From contig JBQTJM010000444.1 of assembly GCA_052387115.1 (NCBI GenBank), forward strand, positions 1 through 10,538: DNA of 10,538 nucleotides. Direction: 5' to 3'. The DNA is from JACCXJ01 sp052387115 (GTDB lineage: Bacteria > Pseudomonadota > Gammaproteobacteria > JACCXJ01). The position numbers were made by a program, and so were the translations under genes. The notes below the pieces were generated by a model. That model had not been told where the DNA came from, made no database searches, and saw only the letters and a list, made by a program, of their open reading frames with translations. How positions within the stretch are numbered: position 1 is the first letter of the stretch; every line of letters begins with the position of its first letter. Positions 1 to 6,661 of the stretch are shown one piece after another.

Positions 1-136
1 AAAAAATCGTCGCGAGCGAAGGGAGGTCGCGTTCCGCCGGAGCGCAGGAACCGGAGTGTATGTTGAAATACATGAGGATTCCGAGCACCGCCGGAATGCG
101 AGATCCCGAGCGCAGCAGATTTTTTCACAAGCTCTG
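1..136. repeat. 147-bp palindromic repeat, copy 1 (left end off window)
   Basis: Bases 1-115 match 10424-10538 without gaps and with only two differences (54 G/C, 97 T/C). The right end, GATTTTTTCACAAGCTCTG at 118-136, is the exact reverse complement of 10413-10431. Combining the two copies gives an element of 147 bp with perfect 19-bp terminal inverted repeats. The interior is also imperfectly self-complementary: the stretch around 10-40 pairs roughly with 88-117, and a central hairpin has TGTAT and ATACA arms near 58-72. There is no room for a transposase, so it is MITE-like or a long REP-like palindrome. A hairpin followed by T6 occurs on both strands, so it might also act as a bidirectional terminator (inference). 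It ends 5 bp before the hisZ start codon. Confidence 0.85.
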
Positions 137-141
137 AGAGG

Positions 142-1341
142 ATGACTGTCGAGGACCGCTGGTTGCTCCCCGAGGGCGTCGGGGAGGTGCTGCCGCCGGA
201 GGCGGAGCGCTTGGAGACGCTACGGCGCGCGATCGTCGATCTGTTCCGGAGCTGGGGCTATGAGCTCTGTGTTCCACCCCTCATCGAATACCTGGAATCA
301 CTGCTCACCGGGACCGGGCACGACCTCGATCTGGAGACCTTCAAGATCACGGACCAGATGAGCGGCCGGCTCATGGGGGTGCGCGCGGACATGACCCCAC
401 AGGTGGCGCGCATCGATGCCCACCGCCTAAAGCGAGAGACACCCACGCGCCTGTGCTATCTGGGGCCGGTTCTGCGCACCCGGCCGTCCGGCCTCGGCGG
501 CTCCCGCAACCCGTTGCAGATAGGTGCCGAGCTCTATGGCCATCGCGGTCTGGAGAGCGATGTGGAGGTCGTGTGCCTCATGCTGGAGACGCTCAAGACC
601 GCCGGCCAGGACGGGATCTGCGTCGATCTCGGGCACATGCAGGTGTTCCGCGCGCTGGCCGATCGGGCCGGTCTCGATCGCGAGCAGAATGGCTTGCTGT
701 TCGACGCGCTGCAGCGTAAGGCCGTACCCGAGATCGATGACTTTCTGGAACGGTGGCGTGTTCCGTCCGAGATGGCCCGGCCCATTTCCGCATTGCCCGA
801 GTTGAACGGCGATTCCGAGGTGCTCGACGCGTCGCTGCGCGCCCTCTCCGGCGCGGGCCGCGAGGTTCGTGCAGCGATTCATGACCTTGGCGAGATCGGT
901 GCGCAAGTGAGCGAGCGGTATCCCGAGGTCCGGGTCCATTTCGACCTCGCCGAGCTGCGCGGCTATCACTACCATTCCGGCGTGATGTTCGCCGCCTACA
1001 CGGCGGGGCAAGGCCAGGCCCTGGCGAAAGGTGGCCGTTACGACGATATCGGCGCGGTCTTCGGGCGCGCCCGACCGGCAACGGGCTTCAGCACCGACCT
1101 CAAGCTCCTGGTCGGCAGCACCGCGGCCACGCATCACCCACGGCCGAGCGTATTCGCCCCCTGGCCTCCCACGGACCCCAGGCGCACCGACCCCAGGCTT
1201 ACGGAGGTCATCGGGCGGCTCCGGGCAGAAGGCAGGCGGGTGGTGTGCGGCCTGCCGGGCCAAGTGGGGGGGGCCGCCGAAATGGGCTGCGGCGAGCAGC
1301 TCGACCTCTGCGACGGGCAGTGGGTCTCGAACCCGGTCTAG
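142..1341 (+). CDS. hisZ: ATP phosphoribosyltransferase regulatory subunit HisZ
   Basis: This is a 399-residue paralogue of the histidyl-tRNA synthetase catalytic domain. It partners with short-form HisG to make the first enzyme of histidine biosynthesis and is not itself a synthetase. HisRS-like elements are visible: RADMTPQVAR (81-90), a motif-2-like VLRTRPSGLGGSR (110-122) leading to QIGAELYG, LRGYHYHSG (272-280), and GGRYDDIGAVFGRARPATGF (297-316) where HisRS has motif 3. The anticodon-binding domain is absent, as expected for HisZ, and the length is normal. The ATG at 142 is the only start that keeps the family N-terminus (VEDRWLLPEG). GAGAGG directly abuts it with no spacer, and the palindromic repeat ends at 136, so its initiation signal looks altered. 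hisZ-purA adjacency is common in gammaproteobacteria. No hisG is in the window. A run of eight G (1266-1273) lies near the 3' end but the frame is intact. Confidence 0.95.
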   Translation: MTVEDRWLLPEGVGEVLPPEAERLETLRRAIVDLFRSWGYELCVPPLIEYLESLLTGTGHDLDLETFKITDQMSGRLMGVRADMTPQVARIDAHRLKRETPTRLCYLGPVLRTRPSGLGGSRNPLQIGAELYGHRGLESDVEVVCLMLETLKTAGQDGICVDLGHMQVFRALADRAGLDREQNGLLFDALQRKAVPEIDDFLERWRVPSEMARPISALPELNGDSEVLDASLRALSGAGREVRAAIHDLGEIGAQVSERYPEVRVHFDLAELRGYHYHSGVMFAAYTAGQGQALAKGGRYDDIGAVFGRARPATGFSTDLKLLVGSTAATHHPRPSVFAPWPPTDPRRTDPRLTEVIGRLRAEGRRVVCGLPGQVGGAAEMGCGEQLDLCDGQWVSNPV

Positions 1342-1358
1342 ACCGGAGGGGGAGGGCG

Positions 1359-2651
1359 ATGGCCAGGAACGTCGTGGTGGTTGGCACCCAGTGGGGCGAC
1401 GAGGGGAAGGGCAAGGTCGTCGATCTGCTCACCGAGCACGTGAGCGCGGTGGTGCGGTTTCAGGGAGGGCACAACGCCGGGCATACCGTGGTCATCGATG
1501 GCGCCAAGACCATCCTGCACCTCATCCCCTCCGGGATCTTGCGGGACGCGGTGCGGTGCCTGATCGGCAACGGCGTCGTGGTCTCGCCGCAGGCGCTGTG
1601 CGAGGAGATCCGCATGCTGGAGGACAAGGGCGTCGTGGCGCGTGGGCGCTTGTTCGTCAGCGAGGCCTGTCCGCTGCTCCTGCCCTACCATGTGGCGCTC
1701 GACCGCGCGCGCGAAGAGGCGCGTGGAACGGCCGCCATCGGCACCACCGGGCGTGGGATCGGGCCTGCCTACGAGGATAAGGTGGCGCGCCGCGCCCTGC
1801 GTATCGGCGACCTCCTGCATCGCGAGCGTCTGGCCGCCAAGCTCGGCGAGGTCCTCGACTTCCACAACTTCGTCCTCAAGCACTTCTACCAGCGTACGCC
1901 TCTGGACTTCTCGGTGGTGCTCGACGAGGCCCTGACGTTGGCCGAGGCCATCACGCCGCTCATCGCGGATGTCACCGAGCTGTTGTTCGAGCACCAGTGT
2001 CGCGGCGACAACATCCTGTTCGAGGGGGCGCAGGGGACCCTGCTCGACATCGACCATGGAACCTATCCCTACGTCACCTCCTCGAACACCACGGCCGGCG
2101 GGGCCGCGACCGGCTCCGGGGTCGGCCCGCGGTGCTTCGATTACGTGCTCGGTATCACTAAGGCCTACACCACCCGCGTGGGCTCGGGCCCCTTTCCCAC
2201 GGAGCTGTTCGACGAGATGGGCGAGCACCTGGCGCGCCGCGGACATGAGTTCGGGGCCACCACCGGTCGGCCGCGGCGCTGCGGTTGGTTCGACGCCGTG
2301 GCCTTGCGCCGGGCCTGCCGGATTAACAGCGTCTCGGGGCTGTGCATCACCAAGCTCGATGTCCTGGATGGCCTGGATACCATTCGCGTCTGTACCGGGT
2401 ATCGCTACCAAGGGCGGTTGCTCGCGACCGTACCGGCGGGCGCCGAAGCCATCGCCGGCTGTGAGCCCCTCTATGAGGATCTGCCGGGCTGGACCGCTTC
2501 GACCAGCGGTGTCACCGAGTACGAACGGTTGCCCATACACGCCAGGGCCTATCTGGAACGCCTGGCGGCGATCACCGATAGCCCGATCGACCTCATCTCG
2601 ACCGGCGCCGATCGCGCCGAGACCATCGTGCTCAAGCGGATATTTGATTGA
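1359..2651 (+). CDS. purA: Adenylosuccinate synthetase
   Basis: This cytoplasmic enzyme of AMP synthesis joins IMP and aspartate using GTP. At 430 residues it is close to the usual length (about 430). Recognisable elements in order are the glycine-rich P-loop GTQWGDEGKGK (9-19, with catalytic-type D14), GGHNAGHT (37-43, with H42), GTTGRGIGPAYEDK (128-141), the IMP/GTP-site stretch FEGAQGTLLDIDHGTYPYVT (221-240), TRVGSGPFPTEL (272-283), TTGRPRRCGWFD (301-312), TKLDVLDG (331-338) and STGADRAETI (414-423). I chose the ATG at 1359 because the protein then begins MARNVVVVGTQWGDEGKGK as in the family, and a strong purine-rich Shine-Dalgarno stretch (GGAGGGGGAGGG, 1345-1356) precedes it. It lies 17 bp after hisZ and is almost certainly co-transcribed with it. 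All diagnostic motifs are present, so it should be active. Confidence 0.98.
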   Translation: MARNVVVVGTQWGDEGKGKVVDLLTEHVSAVVRFQGGHNAGHTVVIDGAKTILHLIPSGILRDAVRCLIGNGVVVSPQALCEEIRMLEDKGVVARGRLFVSEACPLLLPYHVALDRAREEARGTAAIGTTGRGIGPAYEDKVARRALRIGDLLHRERLAAKLGEVLDFHNFVLKHFYQRTPLDFSVVLDEALTLAEAITPLIADVTELLFEHQCRGDNILFEGAQGTLLDIDHGTYPYVTSSNTTAGGAATGSGVGPRCFDYVLGITKAYTTRVGSGPFPTELFDEMGEHLARRGHEFGATTGRPRRCGWFDAVALRRACRINSVSGLCITKLDVLDGLDTIRVCTGYRYQGRLLATVPAGAEAIAGCEPLYEDLPGWTASTSGVTEYERLPIHARAYLERLAAITDSPIDLISTGADRAETIVLKRIFD

Positions 2652-2702
2652 CCGAGGCGATCGACCCAGGCGATTGATCGGGGCGATGGTGAACGGGTCC
2701 GG

Positions 2703-2736
2703 CTGTCACCGAACCGTCACACGACGAACCGATACT
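2703..2736 (+). promoter_or_regulatory. Pho box (PhoB site) with a possible -10 for the pstS-like gene
   Basis: Two direct 7-mers, CTGTCAC (2703-2709) and CCGTCAC (2714-2720), are separated by exactly 4 bp. This is the architecture of a PhoB box, whose consensus is two CTGTCAT-like repeats 11 bp apart. GATACT (2731-2736) lies 10 bp downstream, where PhoB-dependent promoters carry the -10, and matches TATAAT at 4 of 6 positions. The site is 48 bp before the start of a phosphate-binding protein gene, which makes a chance match unlikely. Induction under phosphate starvation is an inference. Confidence 0.75.
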
Positions 2737-2768
2737 GGGGCTTTACCACCATGAGCGGAGCGCATGCC

Positions 2769-3737
2769 ATGAAGTACTATCCCGCGATCCTCGCAACGAG
2801 CCTTGCCCTTTTCGGTTCGCAAGCCGTCCTGGGAGCGGATCAGGTCGACCCCAGCCTGAAGGACTACAGCAAGGCCAGCGGGGTTTCGGGCACCCTGTCG
2901 AGCATCGGTTCGGACACCCTGAACAACCTCATGACGTTGTGGACCGAAGAGTTCAAACGCCTGTATCCCAACGTCACCATCCAGGTTCAGGGCATGGGGT
3001 CCTCGACCGCCCCGCCGGCGCTCACCGAGGGCACCGCCAACCTCGGCCCGATGAGCCGGGTCATGAAGGACGTCGAGATCGAGGCCTTCGAATCCAAGTA
3101 CGGCTACAAGCCCACGGCCGTGCCCGTCGCCATCGACGCCCTGGCGGTGTACGTACACAAGGACAACCCCATCAAGGGCCTGACTATCGCGCAGGTCGAT
3201 GCCGTGTTCTCGGCGACCCGCAAGTGCGGTTACGGCGAGGACATCACCCATTGGGGTCAGCTCGGTTTGAGCGGCGAATGGGCATCCCGCACCCTGCAGC
3301 TCTATGGCCGTAATTCGGTGTCGGGGACCTATGGTTATTTCAAGGAGAACGCCCTGTGCCAGGGTGACTTCAAGGACACCGTCAACGAGCAACCCGGCTC
3401 GGCCTCAGTGGTGCAGGGGGTGACCAAGTCCATCAACGGGATCGGGTATTCCGGGATCGGGTACAAGACCTCGGGCGTGCGCGCCGTACCGCTCGCGAAG
3501 CTGGAAGGGGAGGCGCCGGTCGAGGCCAGCTCGGAGAACGCCATCAGCGGCAGCTATCCGCTGTCGCGGTTTCTCTATGTCTATGTCAACAAGCACCCTA
3601 ACAAGGCGCTGGCGCCGCTCGAGGGGGAGTTCCTGAAGATGGTGTTGTCCAAGAGCGGCCAGGGGGTCGTCATCAAGGACGGCTACATCCCCCTCCCCGG
3701 CACCGTGGCCGACAAGCAAGTGGCCACCCTGTTCTAG
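2769..3737 (+). CDS. Phosphate ABC transporter substrate-binding protein, PstS family (orphan)
   Basis: The predicted protein is a 322-residue secreted periplasmic phosphate-binding protein. It has an N-terminal signal peptide (MKYYPAILATSLALFGSQA..., cleavage probably between residues 19 and 25) and a PBP-II fold. Phosphate-contacting loops typical of the family are visible: IGSDT (46-50), GPMSR (93-97), the D123 region (AIDALAVYVHKDNP) and RNSVSGTYGYF (181-191). C153 and C197 could form a disulfide. The ATG at 2769 is preferred over the ATG at 2751 because GCGGAG (2755-2760) gives a Shine-Dalgarno at 8-nt spacing and the signal peptide then starts at its charged residue. No pstC, pstA, pstB or phoU follows; the next gene converges on it 19 bp away. 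It may therefore feed a transporter encoded elsewhere or act as a phosphate-scavenging paralogue. The upstream Pho box supports a phosphate role. I give no symbol because several PstS paralogues can exist in one genome. Confidence 0.9.
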   Translation: MKYYPAILATSLALFGSQAVLGADQVDPSLKDYSKASGVSGTLSSIGSDTLNNLMTLWTEEFKRLYPNVTIQVQGMGSSTAPPALTEGTANLGPMSRVMKDVEIEAFESKYGYKPTAVPVAIDALAVYVHKDNPIKGLTIAQVDAVFSATRKCGYGEDITHWGQLGLSGEWASRTLQLYGRNSVSGTYGYFKENALCQGDFKDTVNEQPGSASVVQGVTKSINGIGYSGIGYKTSGVRAVPLAKLEGEAPVEASSENAISGSYPLSRFLYVYVNKHPNKALAPLEGEFLKMVLSKSGQGVVIKDGYIPLPGTVADKQVATLF

Positions 3738-3756
3738 CCTCTAGCGGGCCTGGCCT

Positions 3757-5430
3757 CTATCGGGTCATGGGCTTGTAGCGGATGCGGTGCGGTTGCGCCG
3801 CCTCTTCCCCGAGCCGGCGTTTGCGATCCGCCTCGTAGTCGGTGTAGTTCCCTTCCTGCCACACCACCCGGCTGTCGCCCTCGAAGGCCAGGATGTGAGT
3901 GGCGATGCGGTCCAGGAACCAGCGATCGTGGGAGATCACCATGGCGGCGCCCGGGAAGTTGAGCAGGGCCTCCTCGAGGGCGCGCAGCGTCTCGACGTCG
4001 AGGTCGTTGGTGGGTTCGTCGAGGAGCAGCAGATTCGCGCCGAGGCGCAGGAGCTTGGCCAGGTGGACGCGATTACGCTCACCACCCGACAGGTCGCCGA
4101 CGCGCTTCTGCTGGTCCGGGCCCTTGAAGTTGAATCGGCCGACGTAGGCACGGGAAGGGGTCTCGTAGGTGCCGATGCGCAGGATGTCCTGGCCGTCCGA
4201 GATCTCCTCCCACACGGTCTTCTTGGGGTCGAGCGTGTCGCGCGACTGGTCCACATAGGCCGGGACCACCGTGTCGCCGATACGGATTTGGCCGGCATCG
4301 GGGGACTCCTGCCCGGTGATCATGCGAAACAGCGTGGTCTTACCCGCCCCGTTTGGGCCGATGACCCCGGCGATGCCGCCGCGCGGAACGTTGAAGCTCA
4401 AGTCCTCGATGAGCAGCCGATCGCCGAAGCGCTTGCCGATGCCCGCCGCCTCGACCACCAGATCGCCCAGGCGCGGTCCGGGCGCGATGTAGATCTCGTT
4501 GGTCTCGTTGCGTCGCTGGAATTCCTGCGAGGCCAGCTCTTCATAGCGCTTGAGGCGCGCCTTGCCCTTGGCATGACGGCCCTTGGGGTTGGCGCGCACC
4601 CATTCGAGCTCGGCCCGCATCGCCTTGAGGCGCGCCTGTTCCTTGCTCTCTTCCTGGGTCAGGCGCTGTTCCTTCTGCTCGAGCCAGGAGGAGTAATTGC
4701 CCTGCCAGGGGATCCCGTGGCCGCGGTCCAGCTCCAGGATCCAACCCGCGACATTGTCGAGAAAATAACGGTCATGAGTGACCGCGATCACGGTGCCGGG
4801 GAACCTCTCCAGATATCGCTCCAGCCAGGCCACCGACTCCGCGTCCAGGTGGTTGGTGGGCTCGTCGATGAGCAGCAGGTCGGGGTTCGAGAGCAAGAGC
4901 CGGCACAGAGCCACGCGCCGGCGCTCGCCGCCCGAGATGCGCGTCACGTCGGCGTCCCAGGGCGGGAGGCGCAAGGCATCGGCCGCGATGTCGAGCCTGC
5001 GCTCCAGCTCCCAGGCCCCGGCGCTATCGATAGCCTCCTGCAGGTGCGCCTGCTCCTCGAGCAGGCGGTTCATGTCCTCCTCGCTCATGGGCTCGGCGAA
5101 GCGTGCCGTGATGGTGTGGAAGCGATCGAGCAAGGTCTTCGTTTCCCGCACCCCCTCCTCCACGTTGCCGCGCACGTCCTTGCCGGGGTCGAGCGCCGGT
5201 TCCTGCGGCAAGAAGCCGATGGAGATCCCGGGCATCGGCACCGCCTCCCCGTCGTGGTCGGGGTCGAGTCCGGCCATGATTCGGAGGAGTGACGATTTCC
5301 CCGAACCGTTCAGGCCGAGCACCCCGATCTTGGCCCCGGGAAAGAAGCAGAGCGAGATGTCGCGTAGGATCACCCGCTTGGGCGGCACGACCTTGCCCAC
5401 GCGGTTCATGGTATAAACGTATTGAGCCAT
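3757..5430 (-). CDS. ettA: Energy-dependent translational throttle protein EttA (ABC-F ATPase)
   Basis: This is a 557-residue soluble protein with two ABC ATPase domains and no membrane segments. ABC1 has Walker A GLNGSGKS (39-46), signature SGGER (166-170) and Walker B LLLIDEPTNHLD (185-196, catalytic E190). ABC2 has GPNGAGKT (358-365), signature LSGGER (447-452) and LLLLDEPTNDLD (467-478, E472). The insertion near 92-140 corresponds to the EttA arm. The basic linker around 262-300 (including NPKGRHAKGKARLKRYEEL) is the P-site-tRNA interaction motif. In Escherichia coli, EttA binds the ribosomal E site and gates the first steps of elongation according to the ADP/ATP ratio. Length and motif spacing match E. 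coli EttA (555 aa) better than Uup or ABCF2-type proteins. It is convergent with the pstS-like gene and divergent from msrA. Its Shine-Dalgarno is weak. Confidence 0.95.
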   Translation of the reverse strand: MAQYVYTMNRVGKVVPPKRVILRDISLCFFPGAKIGVLGLNGSGKSSLLRIMAGLDPDHDGEAVPMPGISIGFLPQEPALDPGKDVRGNVEEGVRETKTLLDRFHTITARFAEPMSEEDMNRLLEEQAHLQEAIDSAGAWELERRLDIAADALRLPPWDADVTRISGGERRRVALCRLLLSNPDLLLIDEPTNHLDAESVAWLERYLERFPGTVIAVTHDRYFLDNVAGWILELDRGHGIPWQGNYSSWLEQKEQRLTQEESKEQARLKAMRAELEWVRANPKGRHAKGKARLKRYEELASQEFQRRNETNEIYIAPGPRLGDLVVEAAGIGKRFGDRLLIEDLSFNVPRGGIAGVIGPNGAGKTTLFRMITGQESPDAGQIRIGDTVVPAYVDQSRDTLDPKKTVWEEISDGQDILRIGTYETPSRAYVGRFNFKGPDQQKRVGDLSGGERNRVHLAKLLRLGANLLLLDEPTNDLDVETLRALEEALLNFPGAAMVISHDRWFLDRIATHILAFEGDSRVVWQEGNYTDYEADRKRRLGEEAAQPHRIRYKPMTR

Positions 5431-5499
5431 CGCTCGTCGTTCCGGTTCTTGAATGGCCGGGCATTATCGCGGATCCGCACGAAGCACGGGAGGTCCCCC
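5431..5499. promoter_or_regulatory. Divergent ettA/msrA promoter region
   Basis: These 69 bp must hold the promoters of both divergent genes unless they lie inside the coding regions. On the minus strand GATAAT (5469-5464) resembles a -10 and would leave an ettA leader of roughly 25-30 nt; no convincing -35 is seen. A perfect 10-bp palindrome, GCGGATCCGC (5469-5478), overlaps this -10 by one base. The msrA Shine-Dalgarno GGGAGG is at 5488-5493. Confidence 0.3.
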
Positions 5500-6048
5500 A
5501 TGTCACGACGCTCCGACAAGACCATGCTGCCGGCGCCCGGCGCGGCCTTGCCGGGCCGAGCCGCCGGCATGCCGGTCCCGGAAGCACACTTCGTCAACAG
5601 CCGGCCGCTCACCCCGCCGTTCCCCGCCGGGATGGCCAAGGCGCTCCTCGCGCTCGGTTGTTTCTGGGGGGCGGAGCGGCGCTTCTGGGAGCTCCCGGGC
5701 GTCCATACCACGGCCGTGGGCTATGCCGGGGGCGAGACGCCGAATCCGACCTACGAGGAGGTGTGCAGCGGGCGGACGGGGCACGCCGAGGCGGTCCTCG
5801 TGGTCTTCGAGCCGGCGCACCTGCCCTATGCGTCGCTCTTGAGGTGCTTCTTCGAATCCCACGACCCGACCCAGGGCGTGGGCCAGGGGAACGATGTCGG
5901 CACCCAGTATCGCTCCGTGGTCTTCGCCTATGACGAGGCAGAGCGGCAGGCCGCCGTCGCGGCCCGCGTGCGCTATCCGGTTTCGCGGGACGAGCTCGAC
6001 TCAACAGCCCCGCTCTGGTCGGTCGGTCGCCGGTTTACAGGAAGTTGA
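5500..6048 (+). CDS. msrA: Peptide methionine sulfoxide reductase MsrA, 3'-truncated
   Basis: MsrA reduces methionine-S-sulfoxide in proteins. The start at 5500 has GGGAGG 6 nt upstream, and from ALPGRAAGMPV (16-26) onward the protein follows enterobacterial MsrA. The nucleophile motif GCFWG (53-57, C54) and the residues corresponding to the E. coli active site, Y85, E97, D132 (QGND) and Y137 (GTQY), are all present. After AVAAR (about residue 156) homology stops and about 26 unrelated codons lead to a stop. The protein has 182 residues against about 212 in E. coli. It lacks the conserved YGPITTEI...FYYAE region and the C-terminal recycling cysteines. That missing 3' part is found at 7979-8091, behind a repeated copy of codons about 50-156. 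The gene is therefore probably disrupted; residual activity without thioredoxin-linked recycling cannot be excluded. Confidence 0.85.
   Translation: MSRRSDKTMLPAPGAALPGRAAGMPVPEAHFVNSRPLTPPFPAGMAKALLALGCFWGAERRFWELPGVHTTAVGYAGGETPNPTYEEVCSGRTGHAEAVLVVFEPAHLPYASLLRCFFESHDPTQGVGQGNDVGTQYRSVVFAYDEAERQAAVAARVRYPVSRDELDSTAPLWSVGRRFTGS
5648..5968 (+). repeat. Direct repeat copy A (middle of msrA)
   Basis: This 321-bp segment recurs at 7659-7978 in the same orientation. By eye the copies differ by about 10 substitutions and three small indels, so they are roughly 96% identical. This copy keeps an open reading frame. Its left flank is the natural msrA 5' part, and its right flank after 5968 is unrelated to msrA. 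Confidence 0.9.
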
Positions 6049-6075
6049 TTAGGGCCTTTGAGACTGTGCTACAAT
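6045..6075 (+). promoter_or_regulatory. Putative extended -10 promoter for the DUF433/DUF5615 pair
   Basis: TGCTACAAT (6067-6075) is an extended -10: TG, one base, then TACAAT. TTGATT (6045-6050) could be a -35, although its 19-bp spacing is long. An extended -10 does not depend on a good -35. The start codon follows at 6114 with GGGTGAGG (6099-6106) as a Shine-Dalgarno 7 nt upstream. Confidence 0.5.
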
Positions 6076-6113
6076 CGCTCCACCCCTGTTACGAAGATGG
6101 GTGAGGTTAGTTT

Positions 6114-6443
6114 ATGGATAAAGTGTATGTGGAAAATCGCGACGGCGGATATTGGATCAAGGGCACACGCATCTCGCTTGATTCGATTGTGTATGCATTT
6201 CAACGCGGCGCTGCGCCGGAAACAATCCGGCGCTCTTTCCCTTTGCTTTCGTTAGAGGAAGTTCATGGTGCGCTCGCTTTTTATCTAGCCCACGAGGAAG
6301 AGATTGACGCCTACCTGCGAGAGTCCGACGCCCAGCTAGGAGTGCAAGCCGACGCGCGCCGCGCGAGACTTCGCGCTACAAAACCGGCACTTATCAAGCG
6401 ATTAGAAACCGCCCGCAAAGAACGCGAAGCCTCGAGCCGATGA
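6114..6443 (+). CDS. DUF433 domain protein, probable antitoxin of a DUF433/DUF5615 pair
   Basis: This is a small 109-residue protein. Residues 5-70 match the DUF433 pattern: YVENRDGGYWIKGTRISLDS, AFQRGAAPETI, then SFPLLSLEEVHGALAFYLAH and an EEIDAYL tail. DUF433 proteins are small helix-turn-helix-like proteins often encoded directly before a DUF5615 PIN-like protein, and the pair is regarded as a likely type II toxin-antitoxin system. The basic C-terminal extension (80-109, many R and K) may bind DNA or the partner. The gene overlaps the next by ATGA (6440-6443), which implies translational coupling. It has a strong Shine-Dalgarno and its own likely promoter. Base composition is visibly more AT-rich than the flanking core genes, suggesting acquisition. 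Family assignment is from motif recognition; antitoxin function is inferred from the pairing. Confidence 0.85.
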   Translation: MDKVYVENRDGGYWIKGTRISLDSIVYAFQRGAAPETIRRSFPLLSLEEVHGALAFYLAHEEEIDAYLRESDAQLGVQADARRARLRATKPALIKRLETARKEREASSR

Positions 6444-6661
6444 AGATTCGTTTTCAAGCCGACGCCGATCTAAATGAAGAAATCGTTGCAGGAGTTGTTA
6501 GACAAGAGCCGGACATAGACTTTCGAACAGCGACAGAAGCCAATCTGCGCGGGCTGCTTGACGAAGAAGTGCTAGCTTACGCCGCGCAAGAGACTCGCAT
6601 CCTCGTCACCCACGACCGCCGCACCATGCCCGCGCATTTCGCCAATTTTATCGGTCGATGA
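6440..6661 (+). CDS. DUF5615 PIN-like protein, C-terminally shortened probable toxin
   Basis: The 73 residues begin MKIRFQADADLNEEIVAGV and continue through LLDEEVLAYAAQETRILVTHDRRTM. This is the start of the DUF5615 (Mut7-C/PIN-like) fold with the expected acidic positions D8/D10, D41 and D59. Such proteins are predicted RNases and usually run to about 110-120 residues, with a further strand and helix after THDRRTMPAHFANFI. Here the frame reads IGR and stops. The sequence beyond the stop is the reverse strand of an unrelated gene fragment, so the 3' end was cut by a rearrangement near 6650-6660. It is translationally coupled to the DUF433 gene through a 4-bp overlap. A shortened toxin may be inactive, in which case the antitoxin gene would be a passenger. 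Confidence 0.75.
   Translation: MKIRFQADADLNEEIVAGVVRQEPDIDFRTATEANLRGLLDEEVLAYAAQETRILVTHDRRTMPAHFANFIGR

Noticed and set aside
1266..1273. Run of eight G in hisZ as a phase-variation or frameshift site
   Set aside because: The frame is correct through the conserved C-terminus, and a slip would change only the last 25 or so residues; nothing supports phase variation.
1338..2540. Long minus-strand open frame (400 codons) opposite purA
   Set aside because: It is the antisense of a clearly genuine purA in GC-rich DNA and has no recognisable domain, so it is a composition artefact.
2658..2680. Possible terminator after purA: CGATCGA / TTGATCG with a 9-nt loop
   Set aside because: The stem is only 7 bp with a G-U pair and no T tract follows, so I do not call it a terminator.
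2751..2768. Alternative upstream ATG at 2751 for the PstS-family gene
   Set aside because: It would add six residues ahead of a clean signal peptide and has a poor ribosome-binding site; the GCGGAG at 2755-2760 serves the ATG at 2769.
3738..3756. Bidirectional terminator between the convergent pstS-like gene and ettA
   Set aside because: The 19-bp gap contains no convincing stem with a T tract on either strand.
3787..5292. 501-codon plus-strand open frame opposite ettA
   Set aside because: EttA on the other strand has all ABC motifs and normal length; the opposite frame is low-complexity and shows no family features.
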